A program made the position numbers and the translations under genes. A stretch of 64,000 nt of DNA from Rathayibacter sp. SD072 (GTDB taxonomy: Bacteria; Actinomycetota; Actinomycetes; Actinomycetales; Microbacteriaceae), in NCBI RefSeq assembly GCF_017355185.1, contig NZ_JADILJ010000018.1, forward strand, positions 1-64,000, written 5' to 3'. Below are positions 8,515 through 17,244 of the stretch, one piece after another. Numbering within the stretch: the first letter of the stretch is position 1; every line of letters begins with the position of its first letter. Below the pieces are notes generated by a model that did no database searches, had not been told where the DNA came from, and saw only the letters and a list, made by a program, of their open reading frames with translations.

Positions 8515-9518
8515 CAGGCGCCCTCGACGACCGGCGTGCCGGCCTTCAGGCGGGCGGCCTCGACGCGCTTGTCGTGCCGGGACACGTCGACCTCGCGACT
8601 GCGCAGCTGAGCGTAGAGCGGCGCCGCCACGAAGATCGTCGAGTAGGTGCCGACGATGATGCCGATCAGCAGCGCGAGGGAGATGTCGCGGAGCGTGCCG
8701 GCCCCGAGCACGAACGCACCGATCACGAGGATCGCACCGACGGGCAGCGCCGCGACGATCGAGGTGTTGATCGAGCGCACGAGCGTCTGGTTCTCGGCCA
8801 GGTTGACCGTCTCGGAGAAGGTCCTCGTGGTGCTGCCGAGCGCCTCCACCGTGTTCTCGCGGATCTTGTCGAAGACCACGACGGTGTCGTAGAGGGAGTA
8901 GCCGAGGATCGTCAGGAGGCCGATGACCGCGGCCGGCGACACCTCCGTGCCGGTGATGCCGTAGACGCCGGCGACGATGACGAGGTCGTGCACGAGCGCG
9001 ACGATGGCCGCCAGCGACATCTTCCAGGTGCGGAAGTACGCCCACATCGCCAGGGACGCCAGCACCACGAAGATGATGAGGCCTCGGAGGGCCTGCTGCG
9101 TGATGTCGTTGCCCCACGACGCTCCGATGAAGGAGGACGTGACCTGGTCGTTGCCGACGTCGTACGCCTCGGCGAGCGAGTTGCGCACGGCGGTCGACTC
9201 GTCGGTCGACAGCTGGTCGGTCTGGACGCGGATGGAGTCGTCGCCCACGACCGAGACGCGCGGCACGGTCTCGGGCGAGACCGCGGTGACCGCGTCGGTG
9301 GCGGTCGCCTGGTCGAGGCTCGACGGAGAGGACACCGTGAACTCGGAGCCGCCGGTGAACTCGATGCTGAAGTTGAACCCGCCGCGGGCGACGGTCCCGA
9401 GGACGGTGATCAGGATCAGGACGAGCGAGATCAGGTACCAGGTGCGCCGCCGGCCGACGAAGTCGATCGAGCGCTTGCCGGTGTAGAGGTCGTTGCCGAA
9501 CTGCGAGAAGCTGGCCAT
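8514..9518 (-). CDS. secF: Protein translocase subunit SecF
   Basis: The 334-residue membrane protein works with SecD, using the proton gradient to complete export through SecYEG. An N-terminal helix (about 27-44, WYLISLVLILITVLGTVA) is followed by the SecF head with FSIEFTGGSEF, a periplasmic domain, then a five-helix C-terminal bundle with VHDLVIVAGVYGITG and GYSLYDTVVVFDKIRENT, both typical of SecF. The start overlaps the secD stop by one base (TGATG), and the stop overlaps the rhodanese start in the same way. It is part of the yajC-secD-secF-rhodanese unit. Confidence 0.97.
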   Translation of the reverse strand: MASFSQFGNDLYTGKRSIDFVGRRRTWYLISLVLILITVLGTVARGGFNFSIEFTGGSEFTVSSPSSLDQATATDAVTAVSPETVPRVSVVGDDSIRVQTDQLSTDESTAVRNSLAEAYDVGNDQVTSSFIGASWGNDITQQALRGLIIFVVLASLAMWAYFRTWKMSLAAIVALVHDLVIVAGVYGITGTEVSPAAVIGLLTILGYSLYDTVVVFDKIRENTVEALGSTTRTFSETVNLAENQTLVRSINTSIVAALPVGAILVIGAFVLGAGTLRDISLALLIGIIVGTYSTIFVAAPLYAQLRSREVDVSRHDKRVEAARLKAGTPVVEGA

Positions 9519-11233
9519 CACGCGTCCTTGGTCGAGTCGGAGGAACCGGCGGTGCGGGCCGCCTCGGCGGCCTTGCGCTCGGCGATGGTCTGGCGCTTCG
9601 CCGCTTCGCGGGCGGCGGTGGAGCCCTTGCCCGCGACCACGGCGTCCTGCGGGCGGAACGCCGCTCGGCCGCGGTAGACCGCGCCGAGAGCCCGTGGATC
9701 GAGGCCGGACAGCCGGTGCCCGTCCGAGAAGAACTTCGTCGTCGCGAGCAGCTGCAGCATCGGATGCGTGAAGAGGATCACGACCACGAGGTCGATGAGA
9801 GTCGTGATGCCCAGCGTGAAGGCGAAGCCGCGGACGCTGCCGACGGCGAGGATGAAGAGCACCACGGCGGCGAGCAGGTTCACCATGTCGGAGGCGAAGA
9901 TCGTGCGCAGGGCCCGTCGCCAGCCGGCCTCGACAGCGGACTCCAGCCCCCGGCCGTCGCGCAGCTCGTCGCGGATCCGCTCGAAGTAGACGATGAACGA
10001 GTCCGCGGTGATGCCGATCGCGACGATGAGGCCCGCGACGCCCGCGAGCGACAGCCGCAGGCCCTCCCGCCACGACAGGAGCGTCACGACGAGGTAGGTG
10101 ACGACGGCCGCCACGATCAGCGAGGCGATCGTGACCGCTCCGAGCACCCGGTACTGGGCGAGGGAGTAGACGACGACGAGGATCAGTCCGATCACACCCG
10201 CCAGCAGGCCGCTCGCGAGCTGGGCGGTGCCCAGGGTCGCCGAGATGCTGTCCGAGCTCTGCACCTGGAAGCCGATCGGCAGTGCGCCGTACTTGAGCTG
10301 GTCCGCGAGGGTCTTGGACGACTCCTGGGTGAAGGACCCGGTGATCTGGGCGTTGCCGTCGGTGATGGCGGCATTGGTGGACGGGGCCGAGATGACGCGG
10401 CCGTCGAGGACGATCGCGAACTGGTTCTGGGCGCCCTGCAGCGCGACGAGGCGCGTGGTCACGTCCGAGAACGCCGTGGTCCCGGCGTCGTCGAAGGAGA
10501 GGTTGACCGCCCACGTGCCGGTGCTCGCACCGGACTGGGTCGTCACCAGGCCGTTGGAGGCGTCGGCGATGTCCTCGCCCGTCACCTCGACGGGGCCGAG
10601 GATGTACTTCACCGTGCCGGTGTCGTCGCACGTGATCAGCGGCTGGTCGGCCGGCGCGAGGTTGGGGTCCTGGCTGTTCAGGAACGCGCAGTCGAAGGCG
10701 GTGTACTGCGCCTCGAGCGCCGGAGTGATGTACGCGAGGTCGCTCGCGTTCGTCGGCTCGGCCGTGGGCTCCGTGGCGAGCGACGGATCGACGGGCGTCG
10801 GCGAGGACGTCGCGTCGCCGCCGACCGCGGTGTTCGTGGCCTGGCTGCCGACGAGGACCGGGCGGAAGTCGAGCTTCGCGGACGCCTCGATGCGCTGGAG
10901 CGTCTCGTCGTCGGGGGTCCCGGGGATCGAGACGACGATGTTGCTCGAGCCCTGGGTCGTGATCTCGGCCTCGGAGACGCCCGAGGCGTCGATGCGCTGG
11001 CGGATGATCGAGACGGCCTGGGTCAGCTGCTCGGACGAGACGGTGTCGCCGTCGTTCAGCTGCGGCTGGAGGACGATCTGCGTCCCGCCCTCGAGGTCGA
11101 GGGCGAGCTTCGGCGTCCAGGACCCGCCGCCCCAGAGGACGGCGGCGGTGTTCAGTCCGACGAGAGCCAGGATCAGGACACCGAGCCAGCTCAGGGAGCG
11201 CCGGGCCTTCCGGACGGGGGTTGATGCGGCCAC
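9518..11233 (-). CDS. secD: Protein translocase subunit SecD
   Basis: The 571-residue SecD has one N-terminal helix (about 15-36), the conserved LDLEGGTQIVLQP motif (about 46-58), a large external domain, and a C-terminal five-helix bundle (GVIGLILVVVYSLAQYRVLG; GLIVAIGITADSFIVYFERIRDE split over two helices). The external domain carries a Thr/Pro/Ser-rich insertion (ATSSPTPVDPSLATEPTAEPT), common in actinobacterial SecD. The C-terminal tail is basic and Ala-rich. The GTG start at 11233 is the first one that keeps the N-terminal helix whole. A strong hairpin lies just upstream, between yajC and secD. Confidence 0.97.
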   Translation of the reverse strand: MAASTPVRKARRSLSWLGVLILALVGLNTAAVLWGGGSWTPKLALDLEGGTQIVLQPQLNDGDTVSSEQLTQAVSIIRQRIDASGVSEAEITTQGSSNIVVSIPGTPDDETLQRIEASAKLDFRPVLVGSQATNTAVGGDATSSPTPVDPSLATEPTAEPTNASDLAYITPALEAQYTAFDCAFLNSQDPNLAPADQPLITCDDTGTVKYILGPVEVTGEDIADASNGLVTTQSGASTGTWAVNLSFDDAGTTAFSDVTTRLVALQGAQNQFAIVLDGRVISAPSTNAAITDGNAQITGSFTQESSKTLADQLKYGALPIGFQVQSSDSISATLGTAQLASGLLAGVIGLILVVVYSLAQYRVLGAVTIASLIVAAVVTYLVVTLLSWREGLRLSLAGVAGLIVAIGITADSFIVYFERIRDELRDGRGLESAVEAGWRRALRTIFASDMVNLLAAVVLFILAVGSVRGFAFTLGITTLIDLVVVILFTHPMLQLLATTKFFSDGHRLSGLDPRALGAVYRGRAAFRPQDAVVAGKGSTAAREAAKRQTIAERKAAEAARTAGSSDSTKDA

Positions 11234-11292
11234 CCAGGGCTCAGCTTTCTCTTCGGTCGACGATGACGGCCCGGATCCGGGCGCGGACAGGA

Positions 11293-11329
11293 AGGGCGGG
11301 CCGGACGCTCTCGCGCTCCGGCCCGCCCT
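11293..11329 (-). terminator. Hairpin between yajC and secD
   Basis: Perfect 13-base arms (11293-11305 and 11317-11329, AGGGCGGGCCGGA and its complement) with an 11-nt loop lie 5 nt past the yajC stop. It could lower transcription into secD-secF relative to yajC, or protect the yajC end of a processed message. Confidence 0.6.
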
Positions 11330-11334
11330 GGAGA

Positions 11335-11730
11335 CTACTGGGCGTCCGGCTTGCGGTCGCGCTCGATCGGGTCGACCAGCGGGTCGCCCTGGTGAGCGGC
11401 GTCGCGCTCGCCGAACGCGGGAGCGGCGCCGTCGACGGTGTCGTCCTCGTCGGTCGCGACGACGTTCTCGCTCGGGTCGATGAGGCGCGCGATGGCCTGG
11501 CGGTGGATCGTCAGCAGGGTGCCGGGGGTCGACTCGATGACGATCTTGTTGGCGTCCTCGTCGATCGACACGACGGTGCCGAAGAGTCCGGACCCCGTCA
11601 TCAGCTCGACGCCGGGGACCAGGTTGTTCTTCATGTTCTCCGCGTCGCGCTGGCGCTTCTTGTTGTTGCGGAACATGAAGATGATCATCACGGCGAGCAG
11701 CAGGACGAGCAGGATGATCGTCGGATCCAT
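11335..11730 (-). CDS. yajC: Preprotein translocase subunit YajC
   Basis: The 131-residue product has one N-terminal membrane helix (about 4-20, TIILLVLLLAVMIIFMF), a basic stop-transfer segment (RNNKKRQRD), and the small YajC beta domain (LVPGVELMTGSGLFGTVVSID). It ends in an acidic, Asp/Glu/Arg-rich tail of about 35 residues that is not part of the conserved core. YajC associates with SecDF. The ATG at 11730 follows GGAAGG. A perfect TATAAT hexamer on this strand (11815-11820) overlaps the ruvB stop and could serve the operon, though no good -35 is visible. Confidence 0.94.
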   Translation of the reverse strand: MDPTIILLVLLLAVMIIFMFRNNKKRQRDAENMKNNLVPGVELMTGSGLFGTVVSIDEDANKIVIESTPGTLLTIHRQAIARLIDPSENVVATDEDDTVDGAAPAFGERDAAHQGDPLVDPIERDRKPDAQ

Positions 11731-11815
11731 GGGTGAGCCTTCCGGAGTGGGTGGCGAGCCCGCGCGGCGTCTCAGCCGGATGCGCGGGATCGAGCGGCCC
11801 GTCGGGCCTTGAAGA

Positions 11816-12856
11816 TTATAGGTCATCCCCGAAGAGCGACTGCTGGGAGGCGGCGGCACCGCGCGGGTCGAGCCCGAAGTGGCGCCAGGCCGCGGGAGTG
11901 GCGACGCGCCCCCGCGGTGTGCGCGTCAGCAGGCCGATCCTGACGAGGAAGGGCTCGACCACGGCCTCCACGGTCTCGGCCTCCTCGCCCACCGAGACGG
12001 CGAGCGTGTTGAGGCCCACCGGTCCCCCGTCGAACCGGGTGAGGACGATCTCCATGACGGCGCGGTCGAGGCGGTCCAGGCCCAGCGGATCGACGTCGTA
12101 CAGGTCGAGAGCGGCGCGGACGGCGGCGATGTCGGCACGTCCGCCGTGCACCAGGGCGAAGTCGCGCACGCGACGCAGCAGCCGGTTCGCGATGCGAGGA
12201 GTGCCGCGGCAGCGCCCGGCGATCTCGGCGATCGCCTCGGTGTCGATGTCGAGCTCGAGCAGGCGCGCCGCACGGGCGAGGACCTGGCGCAGCTCGTCCT
12301 CGGCGTAGAACTCGAGGTGCGCCGTGAAGCCGAAGCGGTCGCGCAGAGGATTGGGCAGCAGACCGGACCGGGTCGTGGCGCCCACGAGGGTGAAGGGGGC
12401 GAGATCCAGCGGGACGGACGTCGCTCCGGCGCCCTTGCCGACCATGATGTCGATCCGGAAGTCCTCCATGGCCAGGTAGAGCATCTCCTCCGCGGAGCGC
12501 GCCATGCGGTGGATCTCGTCGATGAAGAGGATCTCGCCGGGCAGGAGGGACGACAGCACCGCGGCCAGGTCGCCGGCGTGCTGGATCGCGGGACCGCTGG
12601 ACAGCCTCAGCGGCGACGAGCTCTCCTCCGCGACGATCATCGCCAGCGTCGTCTTGCCGAGACCGGGAGGACCCGCGAGCAGGATGTGGTCGGGGGTGCG
12701 GCCCTGCATCGCCGCCGCCTTCAGCAGCAGCTCCAGCTGGCCGCGGACCTTCCGCTGGCCGACGAACTCGCTGAGGCTCTTCGGACGCAGGGCGCCCTCG
12801 AACGCGATCTCGGCCTCGGAGACGACCTCCGGTCCGAGCAGTCCGTCGCCGCTCAC
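11816..12856 (-). CDS. ruvB: Holliday junction branch-migration ATPase RuvB
   Basis: The 346-residue AAA+ motor drives branch migration of Holliday junctions together with RuvA. Walker [11 protein letters not shown] is at 61-70, Walker B FIDEIHR at 111-117, sensor 1 VGATTRSG at about 159-166, and the C-terminal winged-helix DNA-binding domain includes [17 protein letters not shown]. The length is normal. The GTG start overlaps the ruvA stop by four bases (GTGA). It is the last gene of the ruvC-ruvA-ruvB unit. The typical RuvB N-terminus ([12 protein letters not shown]) supports the start. Confidence 0.97.
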   Translation of the reverse strand: MSGDGLLGPEVVSEAEIAFEGALRPKSLSEFVGQRKVRGQLELLLKAAAMQGRTPDHILLAGPPGLGKTTLAMIVAEESSSPLRLSSGPAIQHAGDLAAVLSSLLPGEILFIDEIHRMARSAEEMLYLAMEDFRIDIMVGKGAGATSVPLDLAPFTLVGATTRSGLLPNPLRDRFGFTAHLEFYAEDELRQVLARAARLLELDIDTEAIAEIAGRCRGTPRIANRLLRRVRDFALVHGGRADIAAVRAALDLYDVDPLGLDRLDRAVMEIVLTRFDGGPVGLNTLAVSVGEEAETVEAVVEPFLVRIGLLTRTPRGRVATPAAWRHFGLDPRGAAASQQSLFGDDL

Positions 12857-13458
12857 GAGCGGGCCGCCGGACCGAGTCGGGCGAGGGCGAGGCGCAGGAG
12901 CGCCTGCACGTTCGCGGCGTCGGACGCCTGGGCGTCGAGGAGGATCTCGTCGACCACCTCGGCGGCGATGCGCTCGGGCCAGCCGAGTCCGACGAGGGCG
13001 GAGAGCACGCTCTGGGCGGCGGTCGCCCCGGGACCGGTGCCGCGGGCGGCGCGCGGGCGGACGGCGAGCTTGCCCGCCAGGGACAGGATGATGAGCTTCG
13101 CGGTCTTCGGGCCGATGCCGGACACCTTGCGGAACACGGCGTCGTCCTCATCGGCGACGGCCTGCGCGATGCGCTCGGGCTCGACGGCGCCGAGGACCCC
13201 CAGAGCCGACTTGGGGCCGACCCCGGTCACCGCGATGAGGAGCTCGAAGATCTCGAGCTGCTCCGCGTCCGGGAACCCGTACAGGGTGAGCGAGTCCTCG
13301 CGGACGATGAGCGTGGTCGTGACCGTGGTCTCGTCGCCGACGCGCATCTCGAGCGCGTGCTGCGGAGTCACGTTGACCGCGTAGCCGACGCCGTGGACGT
13401 CGATCACGGCGAGACTCCCGCGGGCGGAGAGGACGGTGCCGCGGAGAGAGGAGATCAC
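12853..13458 (-). CDS. ruvA: Holliday junction DNA-binding protein RuvA
   Basis: The 201-residue protein binds four-way junctions and recruits RuvB. Domain I is an OB fold ([28 protein letters not shown] at the N-terminus, with GVGY), domain II has helix-hairpin-helix motifs ([17 protein letters not shown] and [16 protein letters not shown]), and the C-terminal domain III ([20 protein letters not shown]) contacts RuvB. The GTG start overlaps the ruvC stop (GTGA), and its own stop overlaps the ruvB start, so all three ruv genes are translationally coupled. Confidence 0.97.
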   Translation of the reverse strand: MISSLRGTVLSARGSLAVIDVHGVGYAVNVTPQHALEMRVGDETTVTTTLIVREDSLTLYGFPDAEQLEIFELLIAVTGVGPKSALGVLGAVEPERIAQAVADEDDAVFRKVSGIGPKTAKLIILSLAGKLAVRPRAARGTGPGATAAQSVLSALVGLGWPERIAAEVVDEILLDAQASDAANVQALLRLALARLGPAARS

Positions 13459-14039
13459 CGCGTCAGTCTAGGTGCTCGAACAGGCGTTCGAGAGGAGGCC
13501 TCCGCGGCGCGCCATGCGCGTTGCGCCGGCGTCTCCCCCTCGGCCGCGGACGACGGCCCGGAGGCGAGCGGCGCGCGCCACGCGTGGCAGACCGCGAGGG
13601 CGAGCGCATCGGCCGCGTCGGCCGGAGTCGGAGGCGCGTCCAGGTGGAGCACGCGCTGGATCATCGCGGTGACCTGCCGCTTGTCGGCGGCTCCGTAGCC
13701 CGTCACCGCGGCCTTCACCTCGCTCGGGGTGTGCATGCCGACCGGGAGGGAGCGGCGTGCGGCGGCGACGAGCGCGACTCCACTGATCTGCGCGATGCCC
13801 ATGACCGTGCGCACGTTGTTCTGGGCGAAGACGCGTTCGATGGCCACCGCGTCCGGCCGGTGCTCGTCCAGGAGGGCCTCGATGCCGTCGCCGAGGGCGA
13901 GGAGCCGCCGCTCGAGCGGGTCGTCGACGGGAGTCCGCAGGACGCTCACGTGCACCAGCGTCGCGCGCCGATCGCGAGCGACGTCGACGATGCCGACACC
14001 GCAGCGGGTGAGCCCCGGATCGATCCCGAGGACGCGCAT
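13455..14039 (-). CDS. ruvC: Crossover junction endodeoxyribonuclease RuvC
   Basis: The 194-residue resolvase cuts Holliday junctions. The four acidic catalytic residues of the RNase H-like fold are visible: D7 (GIDPGL), E68 (AIERVF), and D141 and D144 ([14 protein letters not shown]). [10 protein letters not shown] is also diagnostic. The last 40 residues form an Ala/Arg-rich tail beyond the usual core. It begins with ATG at 14039, 36 nt after the yebC stop, the same yebC-ruvC order as in most actinobacteria. Confidence 0.97.
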   Translation of the reverse strand: MRVLGIDPGLTRCGVGIVDVARDRRATLVHVSVLRTPVDDPLERRLLALGDGIEALLDEHRPDAVAIERVFAQNNVRTVMGIAQISGVALVAAARRSLPVGMHTPSEVKAAVTGYGAADKRQVTAMIQRVLHLDAPPTPADAADALALAVCHAWRAPLASGPSSAAEGETPAQRAWRAAEASSRTPVRAPRLTR

Positions 14040-14075
14040 CAGCGCGACCCGATCGGGCGATCCGGGGTCACCGGG

Positions 14076-14837
14076 TCACTCCTCGTTCTCGAGCTCGGCG
14101 CGGACCTCGGGAGTGATGTCGAGGTTCGTGTAGACGTTCTGCACGTCGTCGGAGTCCTCGAGCGCGTCGATGAGACGGAACACCTTGCGGGCGGTCTCGG
14201 CGTCGGCCTCGACCTGCAGCGAGGCCACGAACTCGATGTCGGCGGAGTCGTAGTCGATGCCCGCCTCCTGCAGCGCCGAGCGCGCCGGGACGAGCTCGCT
14301 CGGCTCGACGCGCACCTCGAAGCTCTCGCCGTGGTCGAGGACGTCGTCGACGCCGAAGTCGAGGACCGCGCCCAGGACGTCGTCCTCGGTGACGCTCTCG
14401 CCGTGCGGCACGCTGATGACGCCCTTGCGCGCGAAGTTGTACGCGACGCTGCCCGGGTCGGCCATGGTGCCGCCGTTGCGGGTCATGGCCGTGCGCACAT
14501 CGGCGGCGGCGCGGTTCTTGTTGTCGGTGAGGCACTCGACGAGCAGGGCGATGCCGTTCGGACCGTAGGCCTCGTACATGATCGTCGTGTAGTCGATGAC
14601 CTCGCCGGTGAGGCCGGCGCCGCGCTTGATCGCGCGGTCGATGTTGTCGTTCGGGACCGACGTCTTCTTCGCCTTCTGCACGGCGTCGACGAGCGTCGGA
14701 TTGCCCGAGAGGTCGGCTCCGCCGATCTTGGCGGCGACCTCGATGTTCTTGATCAGCTTGGCGAACGACTTCGCGCGACGCGAGTCCTTGATCGCCTTCT
14801 GGTGCTTGGTCGTGGCCCACTTGGAATGCCCGGACAC
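14076..14837 (-). CDS. yebC: YebC/PmpR-family protein
   Basis: The 253-residue protein shows the full YebC pattern: [18 protein letters not shown] at the N-terminus, [28 protein letters not shown], and [22 protein letters not shown]. The family has been described as DNA-binding regulators and, more recently, as factors that help ribosomes through difficult sequences; which applies here is not known. GTG at 14837, preceded by GGGAG, starts exactly at the conserved SGHSKW motif. The frame is open further upstream but the sequence there is repeat DNA. It heads the yebC-ruvCAB group. Confidence 0.96.
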   Translation of the reverse strand: MSGHSKWATTKHQKAIKDSRRAKSFAKLIKNIEVAAKIGGADLSGNPTLVDAVQKAKKTSVPNDNIDRAIKRGAGLTGEVIDYTTIMYEAYGPNGIALLVECLTDNKNRAAADVRTAMTRNGGTMADPGSVAYNFARKGVISVPHGESVTEDDVLGAVLDFGVDDVLDHGESFEVRVEPSELVPARSALQEAGIDYDSADIEFVASLQVEADAETARKVFRLIDALEDSDDVQNVYTNLDITPEVRAELENEE

Positions 14838-14905
14838 GGTGCTCCCTCGGAAAATCGTCGTGTGCGACCCCCGCGGGCGCCGCTGATAGCTGAGCCAGTC
14901 TAATT

Positions 14906-15028
14906 GAGAGCCGGTCCCCGCCCGGCTCTCCGCGGTCGGCTCCCCGAAACGGTCGCGCAGGTGGAGCGTCGTGCGTCCGGCTACGCCGATCCGCTGACAC
15001 GCGGAAAGACGATCCGCCTCGACCGAGG
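14906..15028 (-). repeat. Dispersed 123-nt repeat, copy A (inverted)
   Basis: On the minus strand this segment aligns without gaps to the repeats at 15557-15679 and 62625-62747. It holds a 5-bp core hairpin (TCCGC / GCGGA around 14990-15005) and a 9-bp terminal hairpin (14906-14914 with 14922-14930, GAGAGCCGG arm, 7-nt loop). It lies 69 nt upstream of the yebC start. No gene ends on the appropriate side, unlike the other copies. Confidence 0.75.
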
Positions 15029-15556
15029 CCGGTTTCTGGCTTTCTGGGCCGCCGTCCTGTCTGCAACCGAGGTCGGGAGGGCTCGCGGAATCCGCTCGAG
15101 GCGTCCGGACGGTTCCCGACCTCGGTTGCGGACCACTCAGCAAGCGGAACGAAGGCTGAGCGCGCGGATCCGAGCGCGAATCGCCCGATCGCGTCACGGA
15201 GCCTCACTTCTGACGTGCACCCGGGGATCCCGACGCCGCCCGAGCCGGACGTTCTGTGGGATGACACACGCCGGCAGTCAGGAACGGGCGCAGACGCCAT
15301 CGTGGCCGACGAGCCGTCCTGGCCGAGGTTCTCACGGACGATCAGGCATCATCGCAGACCGCACCGCCGTCCTCGCGGAACCCGTGGTCGTCCAGACAGC
15401 TTCTCCCCGAGAAGTCGTCTCACGCGCTCGGTCAGCAGGCCGACGGCGACCAGCCGGAGCCCCCACCGCCCAGACGCGATGCGGACCCGCCGCTCTGCAC
15501 ACGCGCACTCGACCAGCACGCCCGCGTTCTCGGATCCGCGGTAACCGGATCGCCGC
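15029..15556. other. Gene-free stretch between two inverted repeat copies
   Basis: I see no coding pattern in these 528 bases on either strand. A 16-bp perfect inverted repeat occurs at 15063-15078 and 15114-15129 (GCAACCGAGGTCGGGA), separated by 35 nt, and one CTCGACCAGCA element, like those in the tandem array near 62.5 kb, lies at about 15508-15518. It may be decayed sequence or the interior of a composite repeat. Confidence 0.55.
15063..15129. repeat. 16-bp perfect inverted repeat
   Basis: The arms at 15063-15078 and 15114-15129 are exact reverse complements and would form a hairpin with a 35-nt loop. No gene lies within 230 bases on either side, so it is neither an obvious terminator nor an obvious operator. 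Confidence 0.7.
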
Positions 15557-15679
15557 CCACCTCCGAGCCGAACAGGTGATCCGCGTGCGAGCGGATCGCC
15601 GTAGGCGGACGCAGGACGCTCCACCTGCGCGTCCACGCCGAGAAGCCGACCGCGGCGGGCCGGGCGGGGACCGGCCCGC
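15557..15679 (+). repeat. Dispersed 123-nt repeat, copy B
   Basis: It has the same length as copies A and D, and I count roughly three-quarters identity with copy D. The core palindrome GATCCGC-GTGCGA-GCGGATC is at 15578-15597. The terminal hairpin (15655-15663 with 15671-15679, GCGGGCCGG arm, loop GCGGGGA) directly abuts the stop codon of the glycosylase gene, so it probably also ends or protects that transcript. Confidence 0.8.
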
Positions 15680-16532
15680 TATTTGATCAGTCGCGAGAGG
15701 ACACGGTCCGCGAGGGGCTTCCCGCCCGTCTGGCAGGTGGGGCAGTACTGGAGGGTGGAGTCCGCGAAGATCACCTGGCGGACGGTGTCGCCGCAGACCG
15801 GGCAGGGCTCACCGGTGCGGCCGTGCACGCGCATGCCGAGCTTCTTCTCCTTCTTGAGGTCGGCGGCGTGCAGTCCCTCGGCTCGGCCGAGCGCCTCCTC
15901 GAGCGTGTACCGCAGCGCGGAGTAGAGGCGGTCGAGTTCCTCGGGCGAGAGGGTCGCCGGCTTGAACGGCGACATGCGCGCGACGTGCAGGATCTCGTCG
16001 GAGTAGGCGTTGCCGATGCCGGCGATGCGCGACTGATCGCGGAGGACGCCCTTGAGCTGCGCGCGGCCGGCGGTCGCGAGGATCGCGCCGAGGATCTCGC
16101 GCGTGAAGGCGGGGTCGAGCGGATCGGGGCCCAGTCGCGCGACCCGGTCGACGTCGCGCGGATCGGCGACGATCGACAGGGCGAGGCTCTTCTTCGTGCC
16201 GGCCTCGGTCACGTCGATCCCGGAGCCGTCCTCGAGGATCAGGCGCGCGGCGAGCGGCCCGGCTTCACCGGCGCCGTGGGGCGCTCGGGACGCCAGCGCA
16301 CCCAGCCCGCCCGGGCGAGGTGGAGCAGCACGTGCACGTCGCCGATCGAGAGGTCGAGGAACTTGCCGTGCCGCTGGACGCCGTGGATCGGCTGCCCGGA
16401 GAGGGAGGACGGCGGGATCGCCACCGTCTTGAGCGCCGAGATCGCGAAGACGTCGAGCCGCTCGAGGACGTGTCCTCCGAGGCGCTCGTCGAGATCGCGG
16501 GCGAGGGCCTGCACTTCGGGGAGTTCGGGCAT
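15679..16532 (-). pseudogene. Fpg/Nei-family DNA glycosylase, frameshifted
   Basis: The family removes oxidised bases from DNA. The first part starts with MPELPEVQAL at 16532, keeping the catalytic Pro2 and Glu3, and runs in one frame to a stop at 16239. The second part is in another frame: GPLAARLILEDGSGIDVTEAGTKKSL continues the protein, through SRIAGIGNAYSDEILH to a C-terminal zinc finger with two CxxC pairs (CPVC...CPTC) and an end at 15679. The joint lies at about 16255-16263 in a CGGCCCGG run, where one missing base would restore a single frame of about 284 codons. No internal ribosome start is evident. Both halves are otherwise well preserved, so the shift is either recent or a sequence error. 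Confidence 0.85.
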
Positions 16533-16587
16533 GCGTCCACTGTGCCGGTCACCACCGACAGGGGCCACCCCTGGCGGAGTCGCCGGG

Positions 16588-17244
16588 TCAGGCTCCGAAG
16601 CGCGTGGCCGCGACCTTCCGCAGGAACAGCTCGTGGAAGCGGTAGTCGCCCGTGATCTCGGGGTGGAACGACGTGCCGAGCAGGTTCCCCTGCTCGACCG
16701 CGACGACCCGGCCGTCGGCGACCGCGGCGAGAGCGGTCGCCCGCTCTCCCAGCTCCTCCACGATGGGCGCCCGGATGAACACCGCGTGCATCGGAGGGTC
16801 GCCGATCGCGGGCACGTCGAGGTCGGTCTCGAAGGAGTCGCGCTGGTTGCCGAACGCGTTGCGGCGCACGGTCACATCGAGCCCGCCGAAACTGTGCTGC
16901 CCGTCGATGCGGTCCAGCACCCGGTCGGCGAGCATGATCAGCCCGGCGCAGGTGCCGTAGACGGGCAGGCCCGTCTCGATCGCCTCGCCGATCGGCTCCG
17001 CGAGTCCGAAGAGGCGCGAGAGCTTGTCCATGACCGTCGACTCGCCGCCGGGGATGACGAGCCCGGCGACGGAGGCCAGCTCGGCGGGACGGCGCACGAG
17101 CACCACCTCCGCGCCGAGCTCGCGCAGCACGTTCGCGTGCTCACGGAAGTCGCCCTGGAGAGCGAGGACGCCGACCCGGAGCCCCTCGAGGGACTCGCGG
17201 GTCTCCCCCTCCCCCGCGACGCGGGGCCCGGTGCTACCAGCCAC
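16588..17244 (-). CDS. pdxT: Pyridoxal 5'-phosphate synthase glutaminase subunit PdxT
   Basis: The 218-residue class-I glutaminase supplies ammonia to PdxS for vitamin B6 synthesis. Visible motifs are [17 protein letters not shown] (about 67-71), the nucleophile Cys99 in VYGTCAGLI, and the His-Glu pair in SFHPEITGD near the C-terminus. The GTG start at 17244 overlaps the end of pdxS by 11 bases; the first 21 residues precede the conserved core and no better start lies nearer it. pdxS and pdxT are expected to form a 12+12 complex. The gene order matches Rv2606c-Rv2604c. Confidence 0.95.
   Translation of the reverse strand: MAGSTGPRVAGEGETRESLEGLRVGVLALQGDFREHANVLRELGAEVVLVRRPAELASVAGLVIPGGESTVMDKLSRLFGLAEPIGEAIETGLPVYGTCAGLIMLADRVLDRIDGQHSFGGLDVTVRRNAFGNQRDSFETDLDVPAIGDPPMHAVFIRAPIVEELGERATALAAVADGRVVAVEQGNLLGTSFHPEITGDYRFHELFLRKVAATRFGA

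Noticed and set aside
5841-9677. Continuation of the plus-strand frame as one protein of about 1460 residues
   Set aside because: Beyond 5840 it is the codon-aligned antisense of relA, the rhodanese gene and secF, all of which have clear motifs; open antisense frames are expected in GC-rich genes.
15349-15636. Minus-strand open frame of 95 codons between yebC and fpg
   Set aside because: It runs across repeat copy B, lacks a ribosome site and has irregular codon use.
16239-16532. Programmed frameshift in the Fpg/Nei gene
   Set aside because: No slippery heptamer with a downstream pseudoknot is apparent, and programmed shifting is not known in this family; a one-base loss is simpler.
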